DNA from: Agrypnia vestita | Lineage: Eukaryota; Arthropoda; Insecta; Trichoptera; Phryganeidae | Direction of reading: 5' to 3' | Length of the DNA stretch: 64,000 bases | NCBI GenBank assembly: GCA_016648135.1 | Contig: JADDOH010002325.1 | Span: 62,001 to 126,000, forward strand | In this document: positions 1 to 11,269 of the stretch, piece by piece | Numbering within the stretch: position 1 is the first letter of the stretch | Layout of the letters: every line of letters starts with the position of its first letter | The notes under the pieces: generated by a model | The model's input: only the letters and a program-made list of their open reading frames with translations | What the model was told of the DNA's origin: nothing | Databases searched by the model: none | Program-made: the position numbers and the translations under genes

Positions 1-224
1 TGCCAGAGACGAGTGACGTATTCTTGTGTTAAAATAAAGTATACCACAGACGGGCGGTTTATTTAAATGCATAATTTACTAAGCTAATTTATCATTTCAC
101 CATTTCGCCGTACACTATTGTACCGTGACGCACATCGCCTCATCCGAAGTCTTGAAAAAATGTGACGTAAAAGCGGATTAACACGTAAAGCCAAGGCAAA
201 AAGGGCTGTGACATAAAAGAAGTG

Positions 225-660
225 AACCTCAGAAAACAAGACAAAATTTCAGTTTTTGGAGGTAATGGTATCAGATGTGTCCATCGTCTTCATGGCAAAT
301 ACACGATACCAGAATAAACTTTTGTGACAATGAAAAATCAAGTGAGTGTAATGGTGTAGGTTTGTATGAAAAAATATAGTGTTGGACGACTGGGAGTGGT
401 TGAATGCTAAATACAACTAAAAGGTATAAAAATTTGATTTTGGTTCCAAAATTTTGCCCAGCATCAATGATAATGTTCGATGGTGATGATGATAGATGCA
501 TCTTCCAACAGGACAAAGCCCCATGCCATACAGCCAAATGAGCATGAAAAGGTTACAGGACCACCAGATTAATATTTCGACTTGACCAGAGATTAGTCCG
601 GGCTTGAATCTCATCAAAAATCTCTGGTCGATGATGAAAATATTGGTATCTCAACGCAAC
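225..660 (+). pseudogene. Tc1-like transposase relic (DD34E type)
   Basis: Remnant of a Tc1/mariner-superfamily transposase, the nuclear cut-and-paste enzyme of Tc1-like transposons. Recognisable blocks appear in order on the plus strand: a decayed FGGNGIR block near 255-285, the VSVMV block near 345, FQQDKAPCHTAK at 503-538 (the second catalytic Asp lies here) and GLNLIKNLWSMMK near 601-642. In Tc1 enzymes the third catalytic residue is the Glu of an IENLW motif. Here it is Lys. A TGA follows the HTAK block at 539, and the last block is in another frame, so it cannot encode an active enzyme. Only the C-terminal half is seen. The family call is fairly sure; the exact ends are not, as no inverted repeats were found. 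Confidence 0.72.
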
Positions 661-1635
661 CTGGGAAAAAAAAAAAAAAAATTAAATAATAAAAAAATTT
701 AAAATTTAATTTTTTGTTAACCGTGGTTCCATGTCATCATACCTGAAGATTTATGACAAAGTTGACTCCATGTATTGAAAAATGTATGAAGTTGTTATGT
801 TAAAATGTTAATTTTAAATATTTTCAATATCTGTGTTATGAATAAATAATGTATGTTTTGTTGTCTTCGTTTAGTTCAGCATTCATGTTATTTTTTTATA
901 AAAATATTCTAGTGAGTACAATATATGCTATTAAAATAGGGTTTTAAATTAATAAGTTAACATTATTACAGTTAAACACTAACTTGATTTTAAAATGTAT
1001 AAATAAATACCGTATACAAGCAATTTATAAAAAGTGTCCACACATAATTAATTATTTTTTGAATCATCAAACATTTGATGTTATTCAAGATTCTTTATCT
1101 CAGGGCGATAATATTAAGTCGTATAATTATACATTCAATTACATTACACATAGACGTATATTACACATTGCATTACACATTTAATATAAATTTAAAGATA
1201 AAAGCAGTGAGTAAATTAAATGATTGTAAGAGAATTAATTACTTTAAGCAATTTTTATACTGTGCGTATATATATAATATGCAGTAAATGTAATTTGTTC
1301 TGTCCGTCCCTCAATCAGTTAGTGACGAGGGGTGAAGAGATGGTTATTCCAGGGGCGAGGGCTAGAAGGGATGAAGTGGGAAGCCTACATCCCTTCTGTC
1401 GTTTTAGATTTTCTCTTTGTCTGTCAGATAATTATCGCTAAAAGTGTACGCAACAGTAAAGCAAAAAAATATATTATGAATTATCTTATATAACTAGCAC
1501 TTAAGCCTATCGTCGATTGCTTGCTACTAGGCCCTGCGAATGGCTATCACCTAGTGCTTTTTACACAATTACGTTATATTTTTAAACTGGCTACAGAAAT
1601 TTTGTGCACTGCATGCATTGCTTTTATATAGCTAC

Positions 1636-1636
<1 letters not shown>
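661..1636. other. AT-rich non-coding stretch
   Basis: There is an A-run at about 667-681 and otherwise AT-rich sequence with no recognisable coding motif. A slightly GC-richer patch at about 1300-1400 has no visible coding logic. Confidence 0.5.

Positions 1637-1668
<32 letters not shown>
1637..1668. repeat. (AT)n microsatellite
   Basis: Uninterrupted alternating AT run of about 32 bases. Confidence 0.95.
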
Positions 1669-1671
<3 letters not shown>

Positions 1672-1799
1672 TAATCTTTCGTGTGTTTGAATTAAACACA
1701 TCTCCAACCAAAAATCCTATTTTAAAAAAAAAAAACATCTGTGTAAGAAAATCAAGATATCGATTTCTTTCTTCTTAGAGTCATTCTAATAATAAATAA

Positions 1800-2338
1800 T
1801 GTTAAATGTTCAAGTTTTTTGTTTGTAAAAATAGTATCAAAAGTTATTTATTAAATAATAAGTCCAAAATCTCCGATGAAGATAAAAGCGAAGTTTATCA
1901 ATTGAGTTGTAGAGATTGTGATGCGGTTTATATCGGACAAAGTGGGAGAAAAATAAAGGAAAGACTTGAAGAACATAAAAGAGCCGTAAAAAACTTTAGT
2001 TTAAATTCAGAAATGGCAGAGAATGCCAGAATGGAGGGACATAAGCTTGATTCGAAATTATTGCAATAAAGGAAGAAGAATGGACATCTTGGAGATTTTA
2101 GAAATAAATAATAGAAACATAATTAACATCCAGATACCACCCATAACCTCTCCACTCCTATCCATTCTAACACCGCCCCCGACCCCCACCACCATTACAC
2201 CCACCCAATCCCTATAAATTCTGTCTCGAATTATTTTTAATTTATTTGTAAACGTGTTGTTATTGACAATCGGAGAAATCCCGAAAACGTTCTAACAATT
2301 CAAAATAAATAAAGTGGAATAAAACAGTGTTGTTTACA
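1800..2338 (+). pseudogene. Penelope-like element 3' end with GIY-YIG endonuclease domain, frameshifted
   Basis: The frame at 1806-2069 carries a CxxC pair (LSCRDCDAV) followed by YIGQSGRK and RLEEHKRA. This is the signature of the GIY-YIG nuclease that ends Penelope-like retroelement proteins; the YIG Tyr, the GR Arg and a downstream Glu are present. In the family this domain nicks DNA for target-primed reverse transcription. The usual tail motif KGRRMDILEILEI continues in another frame from about 2068, so a frameshift near 2060-2070 breaks the protein. No reverse transcriptase domain is present upstream, so the copy is 5' truncated. The downstream AATAAA-type motifs near 2307-2320 fit an element 3' UTR. 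A lone GIY-YIG gene is less likely because of the CxxC linker and tail motif. Confidence 0.75.
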
Positions 2339-3130
2339 CTCATTTTTAAAAAATATAAATAATGTATCTATAATATTTCTCAACATTACCATTCTATATA
2401 CATTAACAATATCCAAATATTAGAATAACTTGTTTTTCTCGATTCTTTAACATGTTTTATGCGATTTTATGTTATTTCTTAAAACATGCAACGTGTACAC
2501 TGCATACGGAGTTTTTGAACTAACTCCAAAATCGATAATCAAATTATTTTTTCCAAATATAATAATTTTTTCACATGAAAATTTTTTAATGGTAACATCG
2601 ATAATCGTATATCGGATCCGGTGTAAAGTGAAGAACCACATGCTCTCACCCCAACTGTTTTAGAATCAATAGTTATAGATTTCCACTGTTTGCCTAGTAA
2701 ATTAATCATCATAATTTAAATCTACCCTTTCAGATAAACAAAGCCAATATTCATAAATTGATTGATGTGGCGTTACTTTGTGGTGCAACATGATAATTTG
2801 ACTTAACTTTAACCTTGTCACACACACGTTGAGTTATATAACAATGAAATGAAACACACATTATAATCAGGTGGACTGCTCTCTCGAAACCATGGTAGCG
2901 ACAAAATAACTCAACGAGTCTGAACTTTGGTTTAACTGAGGTATGACTTAAAATATATATGAGAATTCATCCGTTTGTTAAAATATGTTACAGGATTAGA
3001 TATGATATACCTATGTGTTTTTAAAGGAAGAAATTTTTTATTTTTTTGCATTACAGATCGCTCCATTTACAATGCAATGCAGATTCTTTGTATCGGCACT
3101 TGACGTTAATCGTATGAGTGTGAGATGTGT
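2339..3130. other. AT-rich non-coding stretch
   Basis: No coding motif is recognised. The only identifiable piece is the short foldback-family fragment at 2862-2900. Confidence 0.5.
2862..2900 (+). repeat. Fragment of foldback repeat family (also at 10.5 and 53.6 kb)
   Basis: ATAATCAGGTGGACTGCTC followed by TCTCGAAACC resembles the centre of the foldback at 10508-10727 (CTGATGATGAGAG with CTGCTCCTCTCGAAA) and the piece at 53590. It is short and diverged, so the assignment is tentative. Confidence 0.4.
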
Positions 3131-3293
3131 TAGCAGATTTAGGGGCGGTTGTTTTAAGTTGGATTAAAGTAAGCGTTCTTTTAAAGCATAGATTTTTACG
3201 TTCTCCACCAATCAGACGATCCGTTTTCGTAAAAATCTATGCTTTGATCGACCGCTTACTTTGATCGAACTTGAAACAACCGGGCCTAACAAT
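3131..3293. repeat. Foldback (snap-back) MITE-like element
   Basis: Two long imperfect inverted arms. AAGCATAGATTTTTACG at 3184-3200 is mirrored exactly at 3228-3244. Further out, CGGTTGTTT..AAGT..GAT..AAAGTAAGCG is mirrored with only a few mismatches, and weaker pairing reaches about 3131 and 3293. The loop is about 27 bases. This architecture fits a non-autonomous DNA transposon built almost entirely of inverted repeat. No coding capacity is present and no clear target duplication was identified. Confidence 0.7.
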
Positions 3294-3329
3294 GCTGATT
3301 TATTGACACAAGTTTGCAGAGGCAGCGTG

Positions 3330-3480
3330 GAGTACAGAAAATAGTGCGCGCGAGGACTGGCGGAAGAGCGTTCGTACTTGCTGGTGATGAGAGTGCAGTT
3401 AGTCGCATCGAGGCTTTGATTGGTGGATGATTGGTCAACACATACGGCTAGAAACGCGGCGGGTCCCAATCTCAGCCGTA
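3330..3480. repeat. GC-richer segment similar to 25960-26045
   Basis: The run GCATCGAG.CT.TGATTGGTGG is shared with 26010-26035, and the flanking GAAGAGCG / GAAAGAGCG and GCGGCGGG / GCCGCGGG pieces occur in the same order. It is therefore a diverged dispersed repeat of unknown class. Confidence 0.45.
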
Positions 3481-3576
3481 TGTTGCTGGAATCAATAAAA
3501 ATCTTAGTAGGTACAAAACTTTTATAGAATTAATTTTCATCAGGCATGAATCATCAATTTATATATTCTGTTGTAG

Positions 3577-3862
3577 AGAGTCATACTAAATTTAAAAAAA
3601 AAAATTGATCTTAATGTTGTTAAAAATTTAACCAAATCAATACCAACCAGCCCTTTTACTTATTTATTTTAATTATATTTATTAATGTTAGCCACACTTT
3701 TTAATCGCCAATTATACAGAGTCATACTAAATTTAAAAAAAAAACAATTTGATCTGAATGTTGTTAAAAATTTAACCAGGATCAATACCAACCATCCCTT
3801 TTTCTCATTTATTTTAATTATTATTATTAATATTAACGACACTTATCTAATCGCCAATTTTC
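3577..3862. repeat. Tandem duplication, about 141-bp unit, two copies
   Basis: AGAGTCATACTAAATTTAAA starts unit 1 at 3577 and unit 2 at 3718. Both units continue through TGTTGTTAAAAATTTAACCA and end at ATCGCCAATT. They differ by substitutions and small indels, so the duplication is not very recent. Confidence 0.85.
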
Positions 3863-4414
3863 GATTCCAAGCCTTGATCATGTGATAATTATATTAAACT
3901 GGGTATATGGTAATGACAAACATATACCAAAAACTGACTCAAAAAATAAAAAAAAACTAACGTCCCTTAACTGAGATAAATAATTATTTTAAAAAAGTCA
4001 CATCTTACAACGTTTTTCGATTGCACTGGCAACATTTAACCCCTGCACTGCGGCCCAAGTTGGGATGAAATGTTAAACTCTTGACCGATTGGACACCCGA
4101 ATTAATTAATGTTAGATTTTACAGCTGTCTCCGTTTTAGATATAAATAGCCACGAGTAGGTTCCACGCAATTATTTTAAACGTTATTTCAAACGAAAATA
4201 TAAAACAGCCACTTTGAAAACATCCCCTCGAGCATGTCACGTAATATGTAAATGGGGTAGTGATTAATTAAACAATTTACATATTTTAGTCATCAATGCG
4301 ATCAATTAAGATATTTTTATTTAAAACAAAATATTTATACATTTAATGAATAAATCATGACAAAATTATTTTTCATACAGGTTCTCATATTGAAATATAT
4401 AACAAGCTCGCGTA
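3863..4414. other. AT-rich non-coding stretch
   Basis: No gene, repeat or site is recognised here. Confidence 0.45.
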
Positions 4415-4860
4415 ATTCACTGCTAAAAAAAGTAATCCATAAACAAGTTTTTATTATACTCACTTTCTCATTTACTAGTTGAAACTTTTTTTTTCGCTTA
4501 ACCTACGCGTTGGGCTTCAGTCGGGCGACGCTACGAAAGGGAGTAATAAAAAATTTCCAAAAATCCAAAATTATACTATAATCAGGTTTCGCGTCTACCA
4601 GATGCGTTGAAATATTTTCACACAACTTAATAAGTTGTATGAGAAAAATATTCAAAATTTGAAAAATCCAAAAATTTATTAATTTTTTTTAACGAAAATT
4701 TAATAAATCTTCTTGATCGTCGCCACGAGTCTGCTTGCAAAGTTTCAGCTTGATTGGATCACGGGGAAGGGGTTTAAAATGGATCCAAAGTTTTTTCGTC
4801 AGACAAGAAGACAAGCAGACGCCACGAGTATATAAAGGGAGTAAAAAGGATTTTACTTTA
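4415..4860 (+). repeat. Dispersed repeat family Q, copy 1
   Basis: It matches the reverse complement of 35560-35910. Shared blocks include AAGTTTTTATTATACTC, a TATACTATAATCAGG / TATAATT block, GCAAAGTTTCAGCT, GATTGGATCA and TTTAAA.TGGATCCAAAG. No coding frame or clear terminal repeat was found. It sits directly upstream of the mariner at 4903. The class is unknown. Confidence 0.6.
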
Positions 4861-4902
4861 TACATAATTTCTATAAGAAACTAATCAATTTAAAGGCATA
4901 TA

Positions 4903-6080
4903 TTAGGCACTTACTTATGAAATACCCATTTTCTAATACTGGATAATTTGGCGCTCGATATCTCGTATTCGACTTAAAATTCCAAATTCAATATATTGTA
5001 TTTTAAAAATTAGTAATTAACTCATTTTTTTCATTGATATCGTTGTATCTGCGACCAAGCTGAAATTGAAAATTCGCGTTATTTTTTAATATGGCTTTTC
5101 TCGTGGCACTAATGCTGCACAGACGGCATACAAAATCAATGAAATGTATGGATCAAGTGCCGCAAATGAATGCAAGGTGCGTTTTTGGTTAAATCGCTTC
5201 CATTCTTGAAATTTCGACCTCAACAAGCCCCGTGGACGAGCGGAGACTACAGTCGATAATGACGAATCAAAAGCTATAGTGGAAGCGGATTCATCTCAAA
5301 ACTACGTCAGAATTAGAAACAACCTTCAACGTAAGTGGCCAACGTAAGCTCGCAATGTGGGTACCGTATGAACTGATAGACAACAGCAAACTCGCGTCAA
5401 AGTTTGCCTTTATAAATGACGGAATTCTGAATAGGGCTGTTACTTGTGATGAAAAATGGATCCTGTATGATAATCGGAAACGCTCGTCTCAATGGCTGGA
5501 GGAGGCAGCCAACCAATGTCTCAAATGCAAATTTAGTCAAAAAAATCTGGTTTTGACCGTATGGTGGGTGTACCTTTGCAGGCATTATTCATTAGCTTTT
5601 TAAGATCTGGCACAACATTTACTGCAAAACTGTACTGTCAAAAATTGAAAACGATGACCAACAAGCACGCTTTTATACAAACAGGCGAGACCTGTCAATT
5701 GGTTTAGTCCGCTACTTCTCCACGACAACGCTCATCCACACACGACACAATGGATAGTCTTAAAATTACAGGAGCTTTGACTGCAAATTCTTCGTCACTC
5801 ACCTTATGCACCAGACCTTACACCTATTGATTTTTTTTTCAGAATTTTAAAAGCTTTTTAGAAGAGAATAATTTAAACTGCGATAAGGCGGTGAAAAACC
5901 CTTTTAAAGAATTCATCAATTCCCGTTCCCAGGATTTCTGTAGGAAAATCATCAACGAACTACCATTAAAATAACAAAAGTACATCGATAATAATGGCTA
6001 AAACTTTGATTAATAAAATATATACTTTTCATTTAAAAAATATTGAATTTTTCTATATAAAATGGCAATTTTATACCTAA
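4903..6080 (+). mobile_element. Old mariner element (same family as 37.4 and 57.3 kb)
   Basis: The left end, TTAGGCACTTACTTATGAAA after a TA at 4901-4902, matches the left ends of the two younger mariner copies, and so does the following sub-terminal sequence (AATTCCAAAT near 4979). The right end at about 6080 (ATACCTAA) is a degraded partner. Length is about 1.18 kb against roughly 1.3 kb for a typical mariner. The copy is more diverged than the other two, so it is the oldest insertion. The right-hand TA is not intact. Confidence 0.75.
5060..5974 (+). pseudogene. Mariner transposase, degenerate
   Basis: DD34D mariner transposase that once cut and pasted the surrounding element at TA sites. 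Visible blocks in order: the helix-turn-helix-associated KVRFWLNRF near 5177-5203, NKPRGRAETTVDNDE at about 5223-5267, the first catalytic block ILNRAVTCDEKWILYDN at about 5425-5475 (the Asp of CDEKW), LLHDNAHPHTTQ near 5715-5750 (second Asp) and SPYAPDLTPIDFFFR near 5800-5845 (third Asp). Several stops and frame changes separate these blocks, and the normal ATG is changed. The frame ends at a TAA at 5972-5974. It is inactive. Confidence 0.8.
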
Positions 6081-6230
6081 TGTTAATATCAAATGTTGAT
6101 AATTAAAGCAATAAATTTCAAATAGCAATTAAGAAAACATTACTTTTATCCACGCAAATATTTACACCCAACATCGTCATTTTAAACAAAATAGGATGCA
6201 GCTTTTTATTAAAACTTTTTTTTAATGTTA

Positions 6231-8472
6231 TGTAACGGTCTTAACCCCTTACCTCAATTCTTACTCGGCTAGCTCGTTCCGACGTTTTGGGAAGGCAGTA
6301 GAGCGGACTCTGAGAAATCTCAGAGCGGCGTGTCAAAGTCCGAAGTCTCGGGAGAGAAGTTAAATAGTGTACATTTTCAGGATTTTACGACAATAAGGGG
6401 AAGATATAGAGAAACATGTTGACTGTTTTTGAAGTAATAATTTATTAGAAATAACCAGAAGGGCTTTTTTCAAATATTGAATACATACATAGGGTACATT
6501 TTATATAAAAGGATTACAAGTATTGACATAAATAACAAAATAACAATTTATAATAACAAGAATAACTTGCCTGCCTATAATGTTAATATTGAATCTACGG
6601 TGCACCGGAAACTGAAGATAATTTTTGTATAATTAATTATAAACATATATTCTTTATAATGGGACTTATTCCTCTTTTAGCTGGTTTTCTATAACAATTA
6701 CCTTAAATGAACACTTTTACATTAATAAAAATTATAGGACCATTTTAGTTGACATATAGTTTTTATGCGGAGATAACATAAGAATAATTAAAACACTGTA
6801 GATACAATAAAAATACAGGAACTTGAATATGGAAAATATCTAAGAATAGGTTTAGAAATCTCGTAAATTGGGCAGTCGTTTTATAAACAGTAGAGAGTAC
6901 AAGCACTCGTACGGGTATAGTAGAAAAACTATAAGTTGAGAATTACTCACTGAATGTTGGGTTTATTATAACCAATGACTCACTAACTGTTGTCCATGTA
7001 AGGTGGTAAATGGAGAGGAGATTGGCCTTGCATCACTATACAAGGCGGTTGTCATCAGGAGCTGAACGGACCGTGTGGTCACATGCGCCGTCTCAATAAA
7101 ACAACTTCAGATAGTTATGTAGAAATTCAAAATGTCACGGAGAGTTATGTTTTTTTAATTAAACTTGTCTATTTCGCACTACTAGTAACGATGATTTAAT
7201 GGTTTATATTTTTAGATGTTTCCAATAGAATTATGTTGCTAACCGGAACCCTTAAGATTCTCTTTATGTTTTATTTATAGAAGATATTGAGTTTCTTTAT
7301 ATCGTCCACTCCACAAGTCAAGAAACAGGTTTTTTATATGGTTTGAGTTTATTTTATGTTATGAGTATTTTAGTTATTATTAAGTTAAAGGTGATATAGA
7401 TAATGTTTATTTTATTTCTTTAGATTATTTGAATTTATCACTGGTTACCGAGGTAATTCTGGGATACTCAAAGGACTTTCACCACTATTTAAATTTTATA
7501 TTAACATTTATAAATTTGGTTCTCCCGCTTGGGGTATACAGTTGGATGGAATATATAATCCTTTACTGAACGGTTGCGGCACTTATTTGTCACAGATTAT
7601 TACTCGTGTTCTAATGATACACTATTATTATTACAATAACTGGAGGTAATTTTACACTCTGATCTACGCAAAATTTATAAGTTGAGAAAACTTCTGGAGA
7701 CTAAGGTAATTTCTTTGTATGTTTTTTAGTGTCAAGACTTTTGACGAGATCTGCATCCGTTGGCGAATTATGTATCTTTTGACGATAATAGTTTTACCGG
7801 CATTCGAGACGCCGCGCTATTATTTACGTGTCAGAAGAAATAATGTTTTTCGGAGCCGATCGGATCGCAGACTGTGGGTTCGATGATTTGTTGTTGCATA
7901 TGAACTATGGTAAGAAGACGTTAAGGTTGAACCGAGCGTAGAATTGCCCGCAGCGTGAATACTTATCAGAAGGTTACAAAGGTTGAGATGATATATACGG
8001 CAATGCGTGGCCCTTTGCTACACGGCGACATTTTTTGCTCACTACGTTTCGCTTTCGCGGCAACGTGCGGTGTGTCACGCTAGTAAGTTGGGATAATATT
8101 CGCTCGAGGGTAGAAAGGACGGGTTGACATTAGTGTCCGCGTATCCTTTACCTTTGCCCTCTGCATGCGGGGGCTTGCTTTCCTTGCTATCATTTATACT
8201 ATTGTAAGAAAGTAAATTGTTGACTCTTTTCTCTCACTTAAATGCATTAGGCGCAAGGCTAATTAGAACGAGATATCTAACCTTTTATCTCCCATTGTTT
8301 TAAAATTTAGGTTAATCGCGACAATCACATCCGGTGGCTTCATAACGGAGCATTAAGTTTTTTTAAAACTCAAGGTTATTTGCATTGCAATATTTATAAT
8401 ATTTATTTCACACAACGTGAATTTCTGTTTCTTTTTTATGGCTTAAATCGTAACGATTTTTGAATCGTTACA
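6231..8472. mobile_element. LTR-type element, probable long solo LTR, 4-bp target duplication
   Basis: The segment begins TGTAACGG at 6231 and ends ATCGTTACA at 8472, giving a perfect 7-bp inverted terminus of the TG...CA type. It is flanked on both sides by GTTA (6227-6230 and 8473-8476). These are hallmarks of Ty3/gypsy or BEL LTR integration. No gag/pol coding motif and no second internal TGTAACG start were found, so a 2.24-kb solo LTR is the simplest reading; a non-autonomous LTR element is the alternative. The interior is GC-richer than the surroundings in places (6250-6360, 7740-8180) and contains AATAAA near 7093. The ends also form a small hairpin at 8448-8471. Confidence 0.55.
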
Positions 8473-9718
8473 GTTAAAAACATAATTTATTACCAAAAAA
8501 GGATTCGGTGTACAAACTAGCTCAAATAAACGTACGAATGATATATACGTACATATACAAACAAACTATTCTAACAATTAATAAATAACAATGAAACTTT
8601 CGATTCCCATGATACACGCGCTAACTGGCAACACACAACAATCCCGGATCTCGCCGCCCTGTCGGCAATAATTATTATTAAAATTGGTCCAAAAGGTTTG
8701 TGTCTTCGATAAATATTACTTTTGAAATAATTTAAAATATACCTATTTGATGAGACTTAAAATGTTAGGTTCTAATATTAAATAGTACATTAAGATAGCA
8801 ACATAAAGTGCCCTTTAGGTGAAATTTTTAGGATAATGCGGCGATATTATTTATTCATTTTTACTATTATTATCAGAATCATTATATTCTGTTAAAACTT
8901 GGTTTTGTGTTTTGATTAAAAAAAATTGAAAAAATATATATTTCAAAAAAATTTAGTTTAATTGTGAGGTATAATAGCAATGGCAGCAATTTACAAAAAA
9001 AAAATTGTGAATGCAGTCACCGAGGATTACGAATTTAAAATATAATCAATTCTAGATTTCATGTATCTATCCCTTCCAAAATCAGGTTTCCTATAAATAT
9101 AAGTCCACGTTTCCTATAAAATCTCGAATTCAGTGCATTATAAATTAGTAATTTTCGATGACTGCATACTTTTTTTTGTTGATATTTTTACCCAACAATT
9201 TTAAAAGCATATTAAAAAAAAAAGGTATATTTCATGCAAGAATTAGAGAATACATTATGATAATAATAACACATGTAATATGGATTAACTACATTGATTA
9301 CTTTTACATCGACAGGTTTCGATTGAACTGTATCTTCGTCCGCACGGGAGGGTCGACTGCCGTGCAATGCTAATGTTCGTCAGCTACTGATTATTAAAAT
9401 GTGAGTAATAATGTATTAGGCGTTGCAGGACTTTTTTGTCCTTGTATGTGACATAATATTTTAAATATGTGCTAAGTCTACAAAAAATATTTAAACACCT
9501 TTACAATATTATGAAGTTCAAAATGAAAATAAAAAATGTTCAAAATAAATAATTACATTTTGAATACACTTAAAACCAATAAACACTGAATCATTTAGTT
9601 CTGTTTTATTGGAGTAGGTACGCATTTCTCCACAGAAGAAGACATTTATTTACTGAACGATTTTACTACGCGGCTGATTCAATTTGTGAAAAATCGACTC
9701 TTTTCAATTTTATTTATT
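8473..9718. other. Non-coding stretch
   Basis: AT-rich sequence with a small GC-richer patch near 8610-8670 and another near 9330-9370. No recognisable gene or repeat. Confidence 0.45.
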
Positions 9719-9846
9719 TTATCTGGACTTAATATCACCCACAGAACGGGTATTCTTTTCCTTTTGTTGGAAGTTTTCTAATTTTCTCATTACTTCCACC
9801 GCAATAACTCTTCCAATATCAACACACTTATTGTCGAGATATTAAA
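9719..9846 (-). pseudogene. Possible short degraded coding fragment, unknown family
   Basis: The minus strand reads an amphipathic, charge-rich piece (VDIGRVIAVEVMRKLENF, then QQKEKNTRSVGDIKSR) ending in TAA at 9719-9721. An in-frame stop precedes the YLDNKC segment upstream. Composition looks protein-like rather than random, but I do not recognise the family. It could be a transposase tail or chance. Confidence 0.28.
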
Positions 9847-10507
9847 GCCTCATAGCAGTTATCTTCAAACGGGGTCCAGAAGAGAAACGAACATTTTTGT
9901 GTTCACATTACGGTGTTTGAATTTTATTTCTGCGAACAATTTCGTTCGCAATTTTTTTATTCTCTTTCGTGTTTCTGAAGCTTATAAAATCATTCTGTAA
10001 TATGACTGAAACAAAATTAATGAAATATCATTCTCTATGAAACAATGTCCGTCACTAACGCCACCGAATGACGCAAATAACGATGCTCTATATAAGGTAA
10101 AAATAATTCATAGTTGTGTAAAGCGATCTTTTAACCCAGGCATATGATAGGTCGTAAGCCTTATAAATAGCGGAAGATCTCCATACCTACATTATTTCCC
10201 ATATAAATTGCTTCGTGTCTGTGAGACATCTATAAATATTGAAATTAGCATTGATATTTAATTTACCTTTACAGCCTATCTATACACATATGTTATTAAC
10301 GATGATAGTTTCCACGACACACGAGTACAATGGTTAAGCCAAATTTAAAGACAGCCTGATACTCTACGTAGTCAAATGTATTGGATATCATTATTCGCAT
10401 ACAACTCATCCCAACAAAATTATTTTGATTGATTAGATTGTAATCTTATCATTTTTATTGATATATTATATTTTGACGAAAATATTTGCCAAAGAATAAA
10501 TAAATTT
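9847..10507. other. Non-coding stretch with one family-R copy
   Basis: No gene is seen. The family-R fragment at 10138-10240 is the only identified element. Confidence 0.45.
10138..10240 (-). repeat. Dispersed repeat family R, partial copy
   Basis: Reading the minus strand gives GTCTCACAGACACGAAGC, then GGGAAATAATGTAGGTATGG and TTACGACCTATCATATGCC. The same blocks in the same order occur at 20760, 43370 and 52510 (plus) and 26.9 and 62.0 kb (minus). Confidence 0.65.
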
Positions 10508-10727
10508 ATATACTTTAAATTCAAAATATGTTTTATTTTACATTGTAATACACACACACTCACACACACAATATGAGTTATTAAATTACTACTATAGTTT
10601 TGAGACGAGCAGTTTTATCTATACCTGATGATGAGAGAGACTGCTCCTCTCGAAATTGTAGTAGTTATTTAATAACTTATATTGTGTGTGTATAATAAAG
10701 TAAAATAATACATATTTTAAATTATAA
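10508..10727. repeat. Long foldback element with (CA)n
   Basis: Core arms at 10562-10613 and 10640-10691 pair over 52 bases with about 6 mismatches, and weaker pairing reaches about 10508 and 10727. The central 26-base loop holds ACCTGATGATGAGAGAG. The arms start in an ACACACACAATAT run. Its centre is related to pieces at 2862 and 53590, so this is probably a non-autonomous foldback family rather than a unique palindrome. Confidence 0.7.
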
Positions 10728-11269
10728 TATTGCACCACTAAGTATCTGCCAAATCTTTCAATGATATTAAATTTATATACTTTTAGATGTAAGCAGTAGA
10801 TAAGTTTTATCAATATTTTGTCATACTTAAAGTTTTTAAGTAAAAATAATTGTAAAAGGAAAAGTTTAGAAACTTTAACAGTTAAGTAAAACGCCCACAA
10901 CTTGAGTTGCAACATTTGCCAAAATTTGTTTCGGTATGTTTGCAGATGATTTTATCAAGAATATTTGTACTTCTGCTAATAAAATAACTGTATTAGCTTT
11001 ATCTGTAAAAATAATAACTATGGAAACCAAAACCATGTAAAATATGTACCGTATTTTTTAACGAATATCTGCGTTTTTTATACTTAAATCACCCTATCAT
11101 GCGTAATTTTTATGAAATTTTCCTTTTACACATCTAAACCTATTATCTTCTAAAAATATTAATTATTATTTATAAACAATACCTCGTCAATACCTGAACA
11201 CTAAGGACTTTCAGGTATTCATTATATTAGGTGCATAAAGCTGAAGAATCTCCCTTTTTTTAGGTGCCA
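10728..11269. other. AT-rich non-coding stretch
   Basis: Long chance-like frames on the minus strand here are Leu/Phe/Lys/Tyr-rich, as expected from AT bias. No gene is recognised. Confidence 0.45.

Noticed and set aside
3212..3469. 85-codon minus-strand frame
   Set aside because: It spans the foldback arm and the neighbouring GC-rich repeat, so it cannot be one gene. No domain is recognised.
6231..8472. Cut-and-paste transposon with TGTAACG terminal repeats
   Set aside because: The TG...CA ends and 4-bp duplication fit LTR integration better, and no transposase motif or longer inverted repeat is present.
10619..10915. 98-codon minus-strand frame
   Set aside because: It overlaps the right arm of the foldback and is Leu/Phe/Tyr/Lys-rich in AT-rich DNA. 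It is explained by base composition.
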